This document shows, in pieces, positions 1-10,312 of a DNA stretch of 64,000 bases. The stretch's first letter is position 1, and the number at the start of each line of letters is the position of its first letter. This DNA comes from Rhizopus sp. PT2906. Taxonomy: Eukaryota; Mucoromycota; Mucoromycetes; Mucorales; Rhizopodaceae. The notes beneath the pieces were generated by a model. The model was given only the letters and a program-made list of their open reading frames with translations. It was not told where the DNA came from and searched no databases. A program made the translations under genes and the position numbers. The stretch is taken from the NCBI GenBank assembly GCA_025529335.1, contig JAMYHX010000043.1, positions 62,001 to 126,000 of the forward strand, written 5' to 3'.

Positions 1-796
1 CGTTGACGTAACCACCAAAAAAGAGCTACTTTCTATTGCTGATGCTGTTGGACCTTATATTTGCGTGCTAAAGGTAAAAAAGAAAAAAAAATCGAGAGGA
101 TTGATCTAAACCACTTAATAAATTTAAATAGACCCACATTGATATTGTTGAAGACTTTGATACCGACTTGATTCAACAATTACAAGAATTAGCAAAGAAA
201 CACGACTTTTTATTCTTTGAAGACCGTAAATTTGCTGATATTGGTAAAAGGGTCTTCCAGAGAAAAAGGGAAGTTATTCAATACTATAGTTAGGCAATAC
301 GGTAAAACATCAGTATGCCAACGGTATTTACAAGATTGCTTCTTGGTCACATATCACCAACGCACACACCGTCCCTGGTGAAGGCATCATCAAGGGGCTT
401 GCCGAAGTCGGTCTTCCCTTGGGCCGTGGCCTGCTTTTACTCGCCGAGATGTCCTCCAAGGGCGCACTCACAAAGGGTAGCTACACGACTGAATCTGTCG
501 AGATGGCACGTCGCAATAAGGATTTTGTTTTTGGATTTATTGCTCAACACAAAATGAACGAGTTTGATGACGAGGACTTTATCGTCATGTCGCCCGGTGT
601 TGGCTTGGACGTCAAGGGAGATGGATTAGGTCAGCAGTATAGAACCCCTCGTGAGGTGATTGTCGAAAGTGGTGGAGATGTGATCATTGTCGGTCGTGGT
701 ATTTATGGTCAACCTGATAAAGTTGCTGAACAGGCTCAGAGATATCGTCAAGCTGGCTGGGAGGCCTATCTTGAAAGACTTGCCTCAAAGCAATAA
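1..796 (+). CDS. URA3 (pyrG): Orotidine 5'-phosphate decarboxylase (5' end cut by window edge)
   Basis: Decarboxylates OMP to UMP, the last step of de novo pyrimidine synthesis, in the cytosol. I read exons 2-73, 132-243 and 294-796, with short GT-AG introns between them. The catalytic segment FFEDRKFADIG (family pattern DxKxxDI) lies at the end of the second exon. Further on are the LLLLAEMSSKGAL segment, the phosphate-loop region SPGVGLDVKGDG and the C-terminal VGRGIYG. All are hallmarks of the fungal Ura3/PyrG family. Only the first tens of residues are missing, because the window begins inside exon 1. It converges on the protein kinase C gene, with about 70 bp between the two stop codons. 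Confidence 0.96.
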
Positions 797-868
797 ATCA
801 TTTTTTATTATTATAGATATAAAAATGGCAAATTATATGTGTGTATGTGTGTGTGTGTATATCATTAG

Positions 869-3800
869 TTACCAGTTAGGCGTGCTTTGTGACCAATCAG
901 CAATATAAGAAAAGTTTTGAAACTCTTGTTGTTCGACACGAGATAATGGGTTATTGATAGGAGTCAACGCTGGACGTTCACGAGTAAATTCTTCATCAAA
1001 GTTTGATGTATCCAATGGTCCGTTGATCGTAGGGCAGAATGGAGGAGGAACACGTTTGGCGAGCATGTCTTCCCAGTTGACACCATGGAAGAATGGGTGT
1101 TCTTTAATCTCTGCAGCGTCGGATGGGCCAGCACCCAATCTCTTCTTGGGATCACGCGTCAGTAACTATAATGAACATCAGTCAAAACAACCATACGATA
1201 CTTGTTAACTTCTTACTCTTTGACAAATCGAAACAGAATCTCTCGACATGTTGACTGGATATAAAATTTCATCTTCTAAAATTGCATCAAATATTTCATC
1301 TTCATCTTCACCTCTGAAGGGTGATTGTCCCAACAACATTTCATACACCAAGACACCAAATGCCCACCAGTCGACCGCACGACCGTATTTCTGTTCCAGC
1401 AAGATTTCAGGTGCCATAAATTCAGGTGTACCACAGAAAGTGCCTGTTGTGTCGCCGTACCACATGTTTTCTTTACAAAGACCATAATCTGCCACCTTGA
1501 TATGCCCGTCCAATCCCAACATGATATTATCCAGTTTCAAATCTCGATAAATGATACCTTGGGTGTGGAAATATTCAAGTGCCAAAAGGACTTCACAAGC
1601 ATAGAATTTGGCTCGTCGTTCAGAGAATGGTTCTCGTTGAATATGCCACATCAAATCACCACCGCTCACATACTCCATCACAAAGTAAACACGACTCTCG
1701 GTCTGGAAGCATGATTGTAGGCCGATCAAGAAAGGATGCTTTTCACGATTAGCTGCTAAAAAGATACGCTTTTCAGAACGGACACTATAGAAATATTGTT
1801 TTTAGAACAAGGGCAATTTTGCATAGAGAGAGAAATACCTTTCTATTTCATCATTGTCGATAATAAATCTCTTTTTCAGCACTTTAACAGCATAGAGCTT
1901 CTTGTCATACTTGTCTTCTGCCAACATGACCTTGCCAAAGTTACCTTTACCAAGCACATACAAAAAGTTAAAATCGTTTAATGTCACACGTCTTTCGTTA
2001 GGGCGAGGTTGCGTCTGCTGTTTTGGAGATGTCATTGGCTATTACAGACAAAACAAGTTAGGCGAATATTAAGCAATCCACTTTTTTTTTTACCTTTGCC
2101 ATTAGATCCATTTGTGGTGAAGGTTGTTGGACGTACATTGGGCGCATTTGAGGTGAACCTCCTCCAGGTCTACCTTGATGATAACGAGGATCATTTGTCT
2201 GTAGTGGATAAACCGGAGCGTGTACTGGTAAAGCAGGCGGTTGCTGGGGCCTTCCAACAGTATGTGAAGGCGTCGTAGGAGGACGTTGTTGGGCAGAAGG
2301 TGTCGGTGGTTGTTGTGGGAGAGGCTTTTGCTGATTTAGTGATAGTTGAGACAAATCGTCCACAGGAGGTTCATTCGAAGCACGTTTGGGTTTATTGGCC
2401 GTTGATGAACTTGAAGGGGTTACTGTTGCTTCCAAGGTCTTGCGTTTATTAGCCGCTTTGATCTCTGCTAGCATCTGATTGGCCATCTCCATAGAGAGTC
2501 CACAAAAGTCAGGAATAAAGTGTTGACACTTTGTATGGCAGGTGACACCACATTCTGTATCGAGTGGTTAGTAAAGCTTACAAACATATCTAGTTTTCTT
2601 TACCTGAACATTTTTTCGCTCCTTTAGAGCCAAGAGGAAGCATATAACCACAATGACAACACCAGTTTGCGCCAATATTGGTAATCGGTTCAAATCGATG
2701 CGGAATTCTGTGGTTAAGTTTTTCTTCATCCGAGTCCTTGTCGATATTGGCCTTTGAGATACATTTGGTAACTACCTTGGTATAACACTTCTTGTGACAG
2801 CTATATTCACAATCTAGTACACGATATTAATAAATTATTTCTCTACATGTGTCCCTGTTTACCTTCGCATTGGTATCCACTGTTCACCATGAATTCACCA
2901 CAGAGCGCACACTTCATGATGTTGTAAAATTTCTTTTCGACAAACTGATGGCCATTCATCTCATGTACTTCCTCCTTTCTTTGTCTGACGGCACCAGCAC
3001 GGCCAAGCTTATCTAACGGACGACGGTTGGCTGCTTCACGTACAAAGTTGACCTTTAACAGCATTTCACCCGAAGGCTCAACGTCAAACCATGCCTGGAT
3101 ACCATCTTCTGTTGACTCTACGCTCTTGGGTTCCTGCTGTTCCGGTTTTGGTTCTTCTGGTTCGGCTCCCGCTTGCTTTTGATAGACCTCGGCAGGCACC
3201 CATCTGGGATCACTTTCCTGTTGTAATTTCTTTTTACGCAGACCTTCAGCAATATCTGTGATCTTGAGCCAGAAAATACCGATAGGCAAGCTTCTTTCAG
3301 CCTCTTGATCATAAATAGACACCTCCACTTCAGTTGCCTTGTTGACATGTGTCTCGCATAAATCAAGCCATTTATCATGACGAGACAGTTTAGAACGAAA
3401 GACGACGTTGCCATCAATCTTTACGTAAACTATGGTATCTGGTGCTTTAAACATTCTTGTAGGTGCATGTGCAAGTCCTCTCGCCTGAAGAATTTGAAGC
3501 TGTAATTTTCCGGTGACGGGTCTTCTTAAGCCAGGTGTCATTCGAGCTGGTGTTGTTTCTATTTCTGTATGAAAAAGAGTATTAATGGGAGATAATCATT
3601 GAAGTGAGTTGCTTACCATAATCGTCATCTTCATCTCTTTCACCAATATAGAGACTCTTATACTTTCTCAATGCCTTTGTCAACAGGTTCAATTTTTCAA
3701 TACTTTCATACATTTGGCCCTGCAACTCTAAGCGTCTTCTTCGATCGCTTAGCGATGGGTCTTTATCCATCACATCGGCCATGGTCTTGATACCTGCCAG

Positions 3801-4311
3801 CACCTTATTTTCTACATCAAGTTTATATTCCAGCTCATGCAACTTGAGAGAGACTTTGGATTTGTTGTACAAAGTCTCAGTGGTCAATAAGTCTAAGTTA
3901 TCATAGGAAGTGAGCCTGGTTTTTCTTAAAAAATGATCAACTCTTCTTACCCAATGTAGAATACTTCTTTACTGTCGGATGCTCCACTGATGGATTTGAA
4001 GTGGATGTATGATGAGTGGTATGACTTGAAGCGTCTGTTTCGGTTGTATCAGAGTCCTTGCGCGATTCGATTTTCAATAGTTCTTCAGTGAAATAGTCTA
4101 TGGACTTTTGACATTCCTTTATTTCGTTTTCACATTGAGACAGTGCGTTCTTGTCGGTTAGTAGTGGCCGAAGTTGATATGCTTTGTCACGCATCCGCTC
4201 ATTGCGTTTTATTTTTTCTTTTAATTCCTTAATCTTGGCATCAAGCTGATCCTATTAGCAAGATTAGTAAGCAGCAAGAATTGCTTTTATCTCTAAACAC
4301 TTTACTCCCAT
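869..4311 (-). CDS. PKC1: Protein kinase C (Pkc1/PkcA type)
   Basis: Ser/Thr kinase of the cell-wall-integrity pathway, acting below Rho1. Domains in order: HR1-like coiled coils (about 3600-4250), a C2-like domain (about 3000-3540), two Cys/His-rich C1 domains (about 2500-2940), a P/Q-rich linker (about 2060-2490), the AGC kinase domain (about 1140-2000) and an AGC tail. The P-loop is GKGNFGKV and the catalytic loop YRDLKLDN. The magnesium loop is DYG, as I recall is normal for fungal PKC. The activation segment has TFCGTPEFMAPE, and the tail has a turn motif (TPI) and a hydrophobic motif (FQNFSY). The start is inferred as a 6-nt exon (Met-Gly, 4306-4311) spliced to DQLDAK. Near 3945 the obvious GTAAGA donor does not keep frame, but a GTATTC donor a few bases upstream does. 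Exon ends there are uncertain. Confidence 0.93.
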
Positions 4312-4736
4312 AGCGAGAAGATAATATAAGAGAGGATATAGGGAAAGGAAAAAAAAAGAGAGAGAGAGAGAAATTAAGAAAGCTCCTTATTACAGCTCTC
4401 TTCGGACATTAAAAAGATCCACATCTCTCTCTCTCTCTCTCTCTCTTGTCAGTACTTTCCCTCTCCCCCTCTTTTCAATTGCCAACAGAGATGACACATT
4501 TGATGCGAGAGTAAGTGAGTGATGATGTGCATCACAACTTTTTTTTTCTTTCTGTTGTCAAGTAATGAGTTGATTGACGACAACAATAATAACAACAAAA
4601 AGTGTTGTCAAGAGTTAAATCAAGTTGTATACTTGGCTCATATTATTGGCCAATGGAAGTAAACCCTTATTTTATTTTCTCTCACGTTGGGGAGAAAAAG
4701 AAGGGGGTATATTTTCTTTTTTTTTTAAAAAAAAGA
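4312..4736. promoter_or_regulatory. Divergent intergenic region between PKC and the RidA gene
   Basis: About 425 bp with no gene, shared by two divergently transcribed genes. It contains an AG run (about 4356-4372), a CT run (about 4422-4446) and a T10-A8 tract (4717-4734) that ends two bases before the RidA start codon. Purine/pyrimidine runs like these are common in fungal promoters. No specific factor site is claimed. Confidence 0.5.
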
Positions 4737-5360
4737 ATGTTTGCCAGTCGACCATTTCCCATGTTGAAGCGAGCCATGTCAACGCTTACACGTATTGGTA
4801 AGACTATAAGAAAATAAGGAAGCCAAAAGCTAAAGAGTTCATTAGAAACTAAGGCTGCACCTGCTGCTATTGGTCCTTATGGTATATTCAATGCATGTCT
4901 ATATAACAAGGCATAACACGTATTTTTTATAGCACAGGCTATTAAAGTCAATGGCATGGTCTACACGTCTGGTTCACTTCCTGTAGTTCCCGAAACAGGT
5001 AAATAACTATAATTAATAATAAATGTCTTTTAACGCCGTTTAGGTGATATCGTGGGTGGAATCAAAGAGCAAACAAAGCAGAGTTTGTTAAATATGTCCA
5101 AAGTGCTCGAAGCTTCTGGCTCAAGCTTAGATAAGGTTGTGAAGACAACTGTATTCTTGAAGGATATGAATGAATTTGCACAAATGAATGAAGTGTATTC
5201 TACTGTAAGTATTACATCATGTCTTTTTTTTTTGTTCTTTATCTCTAAAACAAACAAGTTCTTTTCCAAGCATCAACCTGCACGTAGTGCTGTTGAAGTT
5301 GCACGTCTTCCTAAAGATGTATCTGTAGAAATTGAATGCGTTGCAGTAGCTGAACAATAA
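4737..5360 (+). CDS. RidA/YjgF/YER057c family enamine/imine deaminase
   Basis: RidA proteins hydrolyse reactive 2-aminoacrylate-type enamines and imines released by PLP enzymes; fungal members are Hmf1 (cytosol) and Mmf1 (mitochondria). Exons: 4737-4797, 4846-4881, 4933-4998, 5044-5204 and 5259-5360, giving about 141 residues. The core shows AAIGPYAQAIKVNGMVYTSG, the FLKDMNEF segment and the family signature PARSAVEVARLPKDVSVEIE, whose Arg is the substrate-binding residue. The first roughly 20 residues are basic and hydroxylated with no acidic residue, so they may be a mitochondrial presequence. A second Met at residue 14 could give a cytosolic form. Convergent with Kgd4, with 43 bp between them. 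Confidence 0.93.
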
Positions 5361-5403
5361 TATGAACAATAACGATAATAATAAATGGTTTTATTGTTCT
5401 TCT

Positions 5404-5788
5404 TTAAAAGATAACTGTAGCTCCACCGCTCTAAAGAATGTATAAGAAGTTACAATATAACATGAATATTTATAAATATACCTCGATAGCTTCCATTTCT
5501 GCCTCTGTGATCACTGCACGACGGTATTTGGCAGGCAGCTGACCAAACTCAATAGATCCCGAGTTTACTGCTTTATTTACGGAAGCTTGTGGTTCTGCTT
5601 GAGCGACATGTTTGACAAGATTGGGAGGTGTAAGAGGGTGTGGTCCGCTGTGATGAGGTGCATCTTTTAAATGATGAGTTTCGGTTCTTTTAGCTGAAAT
5701 TCAACCCACCTTTCCAAAGGGCAGCTCTTGGACCAAGGAAACGAATTAAAGGTTTATGAGCAGCACGTAATGTCAAAGAAGGTTGCAT
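5404..5788 (-). CDS. KGD4: 2-oxoglutarate dehydrogenase subunit 4 (Kgd4/MRPS36 family)
   Basis: Small mitochondrial adaptor that tethers the E3 subunit (Lpd1) to the 2-oxoglutarate dehydrogenase complex of the TCA cycle. It was found from splice signals; no single open frame covers it. Exons on the minus strand are 5710-5788, 5482-5663 and 5404-5430, about 95 residues. The N-terminus MQPSLTLRAAHKPLIRFLGP and the C-terminal EMEAIESGGA closely match the family as I remember it (fungal Kgd4 starts MQPT and ends EIEAIMSGGA). The middle is Pro/His-rich (HHSGPHPLTPP). The last coding exon is only 27 nt. Confidence 0.85.
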
Positions 5789-6208
5789 TTTTTTTTGTAA
5801 AAAGAAAAGGCACGTAGTTGCCCTGCTATTTTAAAAAATATCGACACCCCCAGGTTGTATTATTGTTCGTGACGCTTTAAGCTCAGATGAACACATAAAG
5901 TACACATACACAACTATTTTTTAAAAATAAAATTCAAGTAGCCTTTATTTGTTGCCATGGTTTCATCTGTCGTGTCAAGGAAGCAAAATGTGTGTATGCG
6001 TTGCCATGGGGAGACCAGTAGAAGTTTGGGGATGAATGATGTATCATTATCATCCATGTGACTTTTTAAAAAGAAAAAGCCCCTACCTGGGTCCATTCTC
6101 TCTCTATTTCTCTTTTTCTTTTTTTTTCTTTTTTTTTTGTAACAATCAGAAATAGAAATAAAAAAAAAAAGAAACATAAAATACGTTTAAAACTGAATGA
6201 CACAGTAA
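5789..6208. promoter_or_regulatory. Divergent spacer between Kgd4 and the coiled-coil gene
   Basis: About 420 bp between two divergent starts. It holds a T-rich tract (about 6108-6140), an A-rich run (about 6160-6172) and no gene-like reading frame. Presumably it carries both promoters. Confidence 0.4.
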
Positions 6209-7317
6209 ATGGACCCCGAGGAGATTACCCAAGTAAGAAATAAAGTTGAATAAACAGACGTCTAAATACTAACCTCTCTGTAGACCTTGGGTCATCACCA
6301 GCTTGATATAAAAAGTAGTAAGGCTAGCAAAAAGAAAATGGTTGATTTTATCTAAAGTATCAATAGATAATTTGGAAAGAAGGACGAGCTTGAAACCTAT
6401 AGACAATCGCACTCCACACCTTGATGTAAAATCATCGATATCGACACCTCTCAAACACACAGTGGACGCTCAAGAAAGAATTCAGTTTTTAAGAGAAATG
6501 GAAAAGACAAGAGAAGAATTGGCCGAATTTAAACGAAATGTGAATGCGTTGATTGAACAAATGGATGGTATATCAATCGATTTGGTATGCAACATCTCTT
6601 TTGTTTTTTTTACAATGAAACTGACACACACATACTCTACATTAGGAATTATCCAAAGATAGAGTTTGTAAGAGCTGCAGAGATGACAATAAGAGAGTAT
6701 ACTCATTCTGTATTTATAGCTGAGATCGAGCAGGATTTAACAGCAACAGAAGAAGTAAATGTGAACCTTCAGGTACTGTTGGAGAAAGCTGTCAAGTCTC
6801 AAAAAGAATCCGATGTGTGCGCAACACAAACAATTCGAAATATGTACACGGAATTAGCATCGGTATATTATATAGTGTAAACAAAGATGCATTGGCTCAT
6901 TCTTTGTACATAAAGGTCGTTTACGAAAACAATCAGTTACAAAGTAGACTTGCGTCACTCGAAAGCCATCAAAGAGAACAAGTGGGAAATGTTTATGATA
7001 TTACGAGAAGAATGCAAGAATATACACACATGCTTGAGCAGGCTCAAGGGACTATACATATGTTGCAAGAACCAAGACATATCAAGATGTCTTTATCATC
7101 AACAGCATCTTCTTCTAGAAGGACCAGTACGGCATCATTTACTGAAGATGATGATGAATTCGCCACTAGAAAAGAGACACACATGACAAACAGGACATAC
7201 ATTCAATCACCACCCTTAGGACCACAACAGTCTTCATTGTTCAAACCACAACAAGGCTTACGGATGCTATTACAGAGCCAAGGAGGATCTGGTCTTGGAT
7301 CATTAACTAGACGCTAA
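6209..7317 (+). CDS. Coiled-coil protein of unknown function
   Basis: I do not recognise this protein. I read exons 6209-6232, 6284-6314, 6367-6584, 6646-6667, 6720-6862 and 6916-7317, about 280 residues. All junctions keep frame with GT-AG introns. The first roughly 50 residues contain LERRTSLKPID. Next come long amphipathic helices (for example RIQFLREMEKTREELAEFKR, then EIEQDLTATEEVNVNLQVLL, then NNQLQSRLASLESHQREQ), very likely a coiled coil. The C-terminal third is Ser/Thr-rich and disordered (SSTASSSRRTSTASF) and ends GSGLGSLTRR. The low-complexity tail could be a phospho-regulated or microtubule-binding region, but that is inference. The gene is divergent from Kgd4. Confidence 0.75.
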
Positions 7318-7752
7318 TATCATGTATAAAATACATTCTTTCATGTACAGTAATCGATATACACGGCATTAATTCACTCCTTATTTAATAAATATTAAAA
7401 TTAAGCTTTTTTTTTTCATAAACTCAATTCAGAAATTATTGGCGCGCGATCAAATACACTTGGTTACTTCAAAGACAGCATTTAATATATAAAATGAGCT
7501 TGGTATTTTTATAGAAGATAATGTCGTCAACACCTATAAATAACTGAAATACTCCAGTTCTTTTATATCTCACTCTTTTGCTTCTGATGGGCTTTCCTTT
7601 ATTCTCACTTTTTCTGAATAAAGTGCAATTTATGCATGCAAATAGAGAAAGTGGCTTTTGTCAAGTCACAGCAGATATTCAAGTCCTTTATGCTTTTTTT
7701 ATCTTTTTTTTTATATTTTTTTTTTATATATTCTCATAAAAATACATTTAGA
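7318..7752. promoter_or_regulatory. 5' region of the RRM gene
   Basis: About 435 bp without a supported gene. It includes a CG-rich 13-mer (7442-7454) that recurs once elsewhere in the window, and a T-rich stretch (about 7690-7730) just before the start codon that resembles a leader intron or a promoter pyrimidine tract. Confidence 0.4.
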
Positions 7753-8637
7753 ATGGCACCAATCAAGAGTGAACAAAAGACATTAAAGGATGAATCAGAA
7801 GAATATACCAGCTCTTCTGGTGAAGAAAGCTATGAAAGTGACAATGATATTAAACAAGAAGATCAAGAATCAGATGAAGATCAAACAAACGATCAAGAAG
7901 CCAGTACTAAACGTGAACGCGAAGAAGAAGAAGAAGAAGAGACAAAACCAGTAGAACCTAAACGAGTCAGGATTGAAAAGATTGAGAAAAAGAACTTTGG
8001 TCAAGGAGGAACGACGGTATTTGTAGGACAACTCAACTTTAATGCCAAAGCAGATGATATCCGTCAATACTTTAGTCAGTGTGGGCCAGTAGTTGACGTT
8101 CGACTTCGTATGCACCCCAATGGACAAAAGTCACGAGGCTTTGCTCATGTTGAATTTGCTACAGCTCAAGCAAAGAAAGCTGCACTCGAATTAGATGGTT
8201 CAGAATTTATGGGCCGCACTATTCGTGTAGATAATGCAGAGCCAGCGCAGGCACGCTCGGTTGATACCAATTATGGACCCAAGACGAATAAAGTGTTTGT
8301 GGCTAATCTGAGTTATGATACCGATGAAGATTCACTAAGAGAAGCATTTGGAAAGTTTGGTACGATCGTTGGAGATATTGGAATGCCCATTCGCAGAGAG
8401 ACAGGGCAGATCAAGGGAATTGCCTATATTCAATTTGAAACAGAAGATGAAGCAGAGAAGGCAGTGAAAGAGATGAATGGTATCTATCTGAATGGTCGTC
8501 CAATCCGTACAGACTTTAGTGGTGATAGTGATAAAGACCGCTTACACCAACAACCAAGTAGACCCAAATTTGCAGATCGCTTTGTAGGACGTGGCCAGAA
8601 GAAGAATAATAAGCGTGGCACGTGGCGCAAGCACTAA
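7753..8637 (+). CDS. Nucleolin/Nsr1/Gar2-like protein with two RRMs
   Basis: Predicted nucleolar RNA-binding protein of pre-rRNA processing. A single exon encodes 294 residues from MAPIKSEQ. The frame is open further upstream, but that part reads as a T-rich leader encoding only Phe/Leu, so this start was chosen. Residues 1-80 are acidic and Ser-rich with basic patches, as in Nsr1 and nucleolin. RRM1 spans about 87-162 (RNP2 VFVGQL, RNP1 SRGFAHVEF) and RRM2 about 180-255 (RNP2 VFVANL, RNP1 IKGIAYIQF). The tail is basic and short (GRGQKKNNKRGTWRKH) and lacks the long RGG domain of Nsr1 and nucleolin, so Nsr1 function is likely but not certain. Confidence 0.88.
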   Translation: MAPIKSEQKTLKDESEEYTSSSGEESYESDNDIKQEDQESDEDQTNDQEASTKREREEEEEEETKPVEPKRVRIEKIEKKNFGQGGTTVFVGQLNFNAKADDIRQYFSQCGPVVDVRLRMHPNGQKSRGFAHVEFATAQAKKAALELDGSEFMGRTIRVDNAEPAQARSVDTNYGPKTNKVFVANLSYDTDEDSLREAFGKFGTIVGDIGMPIRRETGQIKGIAYIQFETEDEAEKAVKEMNGIYLNGRPIRTDFSGDSDKDRLHQQPSRPKFADRFVGRGQKKNNKRGTWRKH

Positions 8638-9157
8638 TTTATCTTTTCATTTTATTATAATAAACGCATGCACACGCATCTTGTTTGTATCTTACAGTTT
8701 ATTGTCTACAGACATCACCACAAATCATATCAGGTTTTGAGAAAGTGCACACTCACGTCACTTCTTTCCAAACGAGAACATTAAGGTTGCATGACGCGTA
8801 TCACAATTAAATCTTTTTCACACACTACAAAAAGAAGGAAAAAAAAAGGTCGCTTCGGAGACAGAGAAAAGCAACCTAGACCTTTTTCTTACTTTTCTTC
8901 CTCTCTCTCTCTCTCTCTCTCTTTTGACTTTACACAAACACACATATACATAAAGTAAGAGGGAAAAAATCAAAGGTATTGACTTTGCTGTTTATACATG
9001 GTTGTCTTGGTAACACGTGTATCGCGGATGTAAACAGAGAAAGATGATAAACTGAGCACGGCTGTTTTTGTATCAGATTATTCTATTTTTCTTAGTTTAG
9101 TCTTTTATAAATATTTGTGAATGATTATGTCCAAACGAGGTATAGCTTCCGTCATGC

Positions 9158-9189
<32 letters not shown>

Positions 9190-9443
9190 GTGTGTATGAG
9201 CCCTTAAGCGCGTATATCAAAAAACAAACAACGTGGCAGAAAAGAATTCTCATGAGCAATCGGATGGAAAGGGTTCGGGATAAACTATGACGTAAAAGGA
9301 AAACGGAAAGAATATACAAAGAGTAATCATCATTTGATATTGTAAACAATTGATTGGACGGGAATAACTGCACCATAACATGAATTATATTTTATTAGGT
9401 GGAGGGGCTGTGCATACTAAAATAGATTTGTATGTTTATACAT

Positions 9444-9474
<31 letters not shown>

Positions 9475-9711
9475 ATTAATAAGTGTATACAACAATTGAA
9501 TGAATGAAGGGAGAAAAAACATGCCAGAGAGTAATCCAAAGAACCTGTATTGGACTCAATGCATGTATAATATATATGTGTGTGAATAAGTATGTATAAG
9601 TGTAAAGAAAGAGGGGCATATATAGCACAATTAAAAGAAAGAAAAGAAATAAATAAGATTGGGTATTTAAGATTGGGAAAATGAAAGAGGAAGGGGTAAG
9701 TAAATGAATGA
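8638..9711. other. Intergenic region with simple repeats
   Basis: About 1.07 kb with no supported gene. It contains a CT run (about 8899-8922), a poly-A tract of 27 (9158-9184) and a GT run (about 9449-9473). The right end probably holds the 3' UTR of the zinc-finger gene. Confidence 0.5.
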
Positions 9712-10312
9712 TTAATTTAACAAACTTTTGATCGACAAACATTCAGGGCGCATATACTCTACTTTGGGCTTCAATAAGCGATAACTGTTAGCATCCAAGT
9801 AGATGTTGGGAGAGGGACTTCTTGGTGGTGAGGAAAAGTCCGAATTAGTTGGAGATAAGGATCCGTCTGATAATGGAGGTGGTGATGGATAGCAATCGGT
9901 AATATCATAAACAGCATCAGCTGATTGACGAATATTCATTCGATTTATCAATCGTTCAACATGAGCTCGCCTTTGCTGAGCCATCGATCGTCGTCTAGAA
10001 TGAGGTTTTTGATGGACACGCAAATGACGCCTCAGATTACTAACTACTGTAAAGCGACGGCCACATCCTGGGCTTTGTTTTCTGGTTAATATACATATAA
10101 ACGACACAATACAGTAATGCTTACATGTCACAGGCATGAGGTTTTTCTCCTGTATGAGTAAGAGTATGAGCACGAAGAGCACTAGGTCGATTGAATGTCT
10201 TTTCGCACTCATTACATACATATATCTTGCCAGAAGGCTTCGTCTTTGTCTTGAAGGTAGTCGTAAGGGTGATGTTGATAAATGGTCTTTTCATAGGAGA
10301 CATGAAGAACAA
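9712..10312 (-). CDS. C2H2 zinc-finger protein, probable transcription factor
   Basis: Exons on the minus strand are 10125-10312 and 9712-10072, about 182 residues. Two tandem C2H2 fingers are joined by the classic linker THTGEKPH. Finger 1 is CNECEKTFNRPSALRAHTLTH. Finger 2 is spliced across the intron and reads CDIPGCGRRFTVVSNLRRH. The acceptor at 10073-10074 was chosen because it gives the canonical C-x4-C spacing. An upstream acceptor would give an abnormal seven-residue spacing. The C-terminal half has a basic stretch (SRRRSMAQQRRAHVERL) and a Ser/Pro-rich segment typical of a regulatory tail. The DNA target is not known. It could start at any of three close Met codons. Confidence 0.85.

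Noticed and set aside
315..557. 80-codon plus-strand frame overlapping URA3
   Set aside because: It is an alternative frame of the OMP decarboxylase exon, which has strong family motifs in another frame.
5914..6177. 87-codon minus-strand frame MFLFFFISISDCYKKK
   Set aside because: Composed largely of homopolymer-encoded Phe and Lys between two gene starts; no protein character.
7636..7752. N-terminal extension of the two-RRM protein starting at 7636
   Set aside because: Encodes Phe/Leu/Tyr from a T-rich leader; a better Met with an A-rich context lies at 7753.
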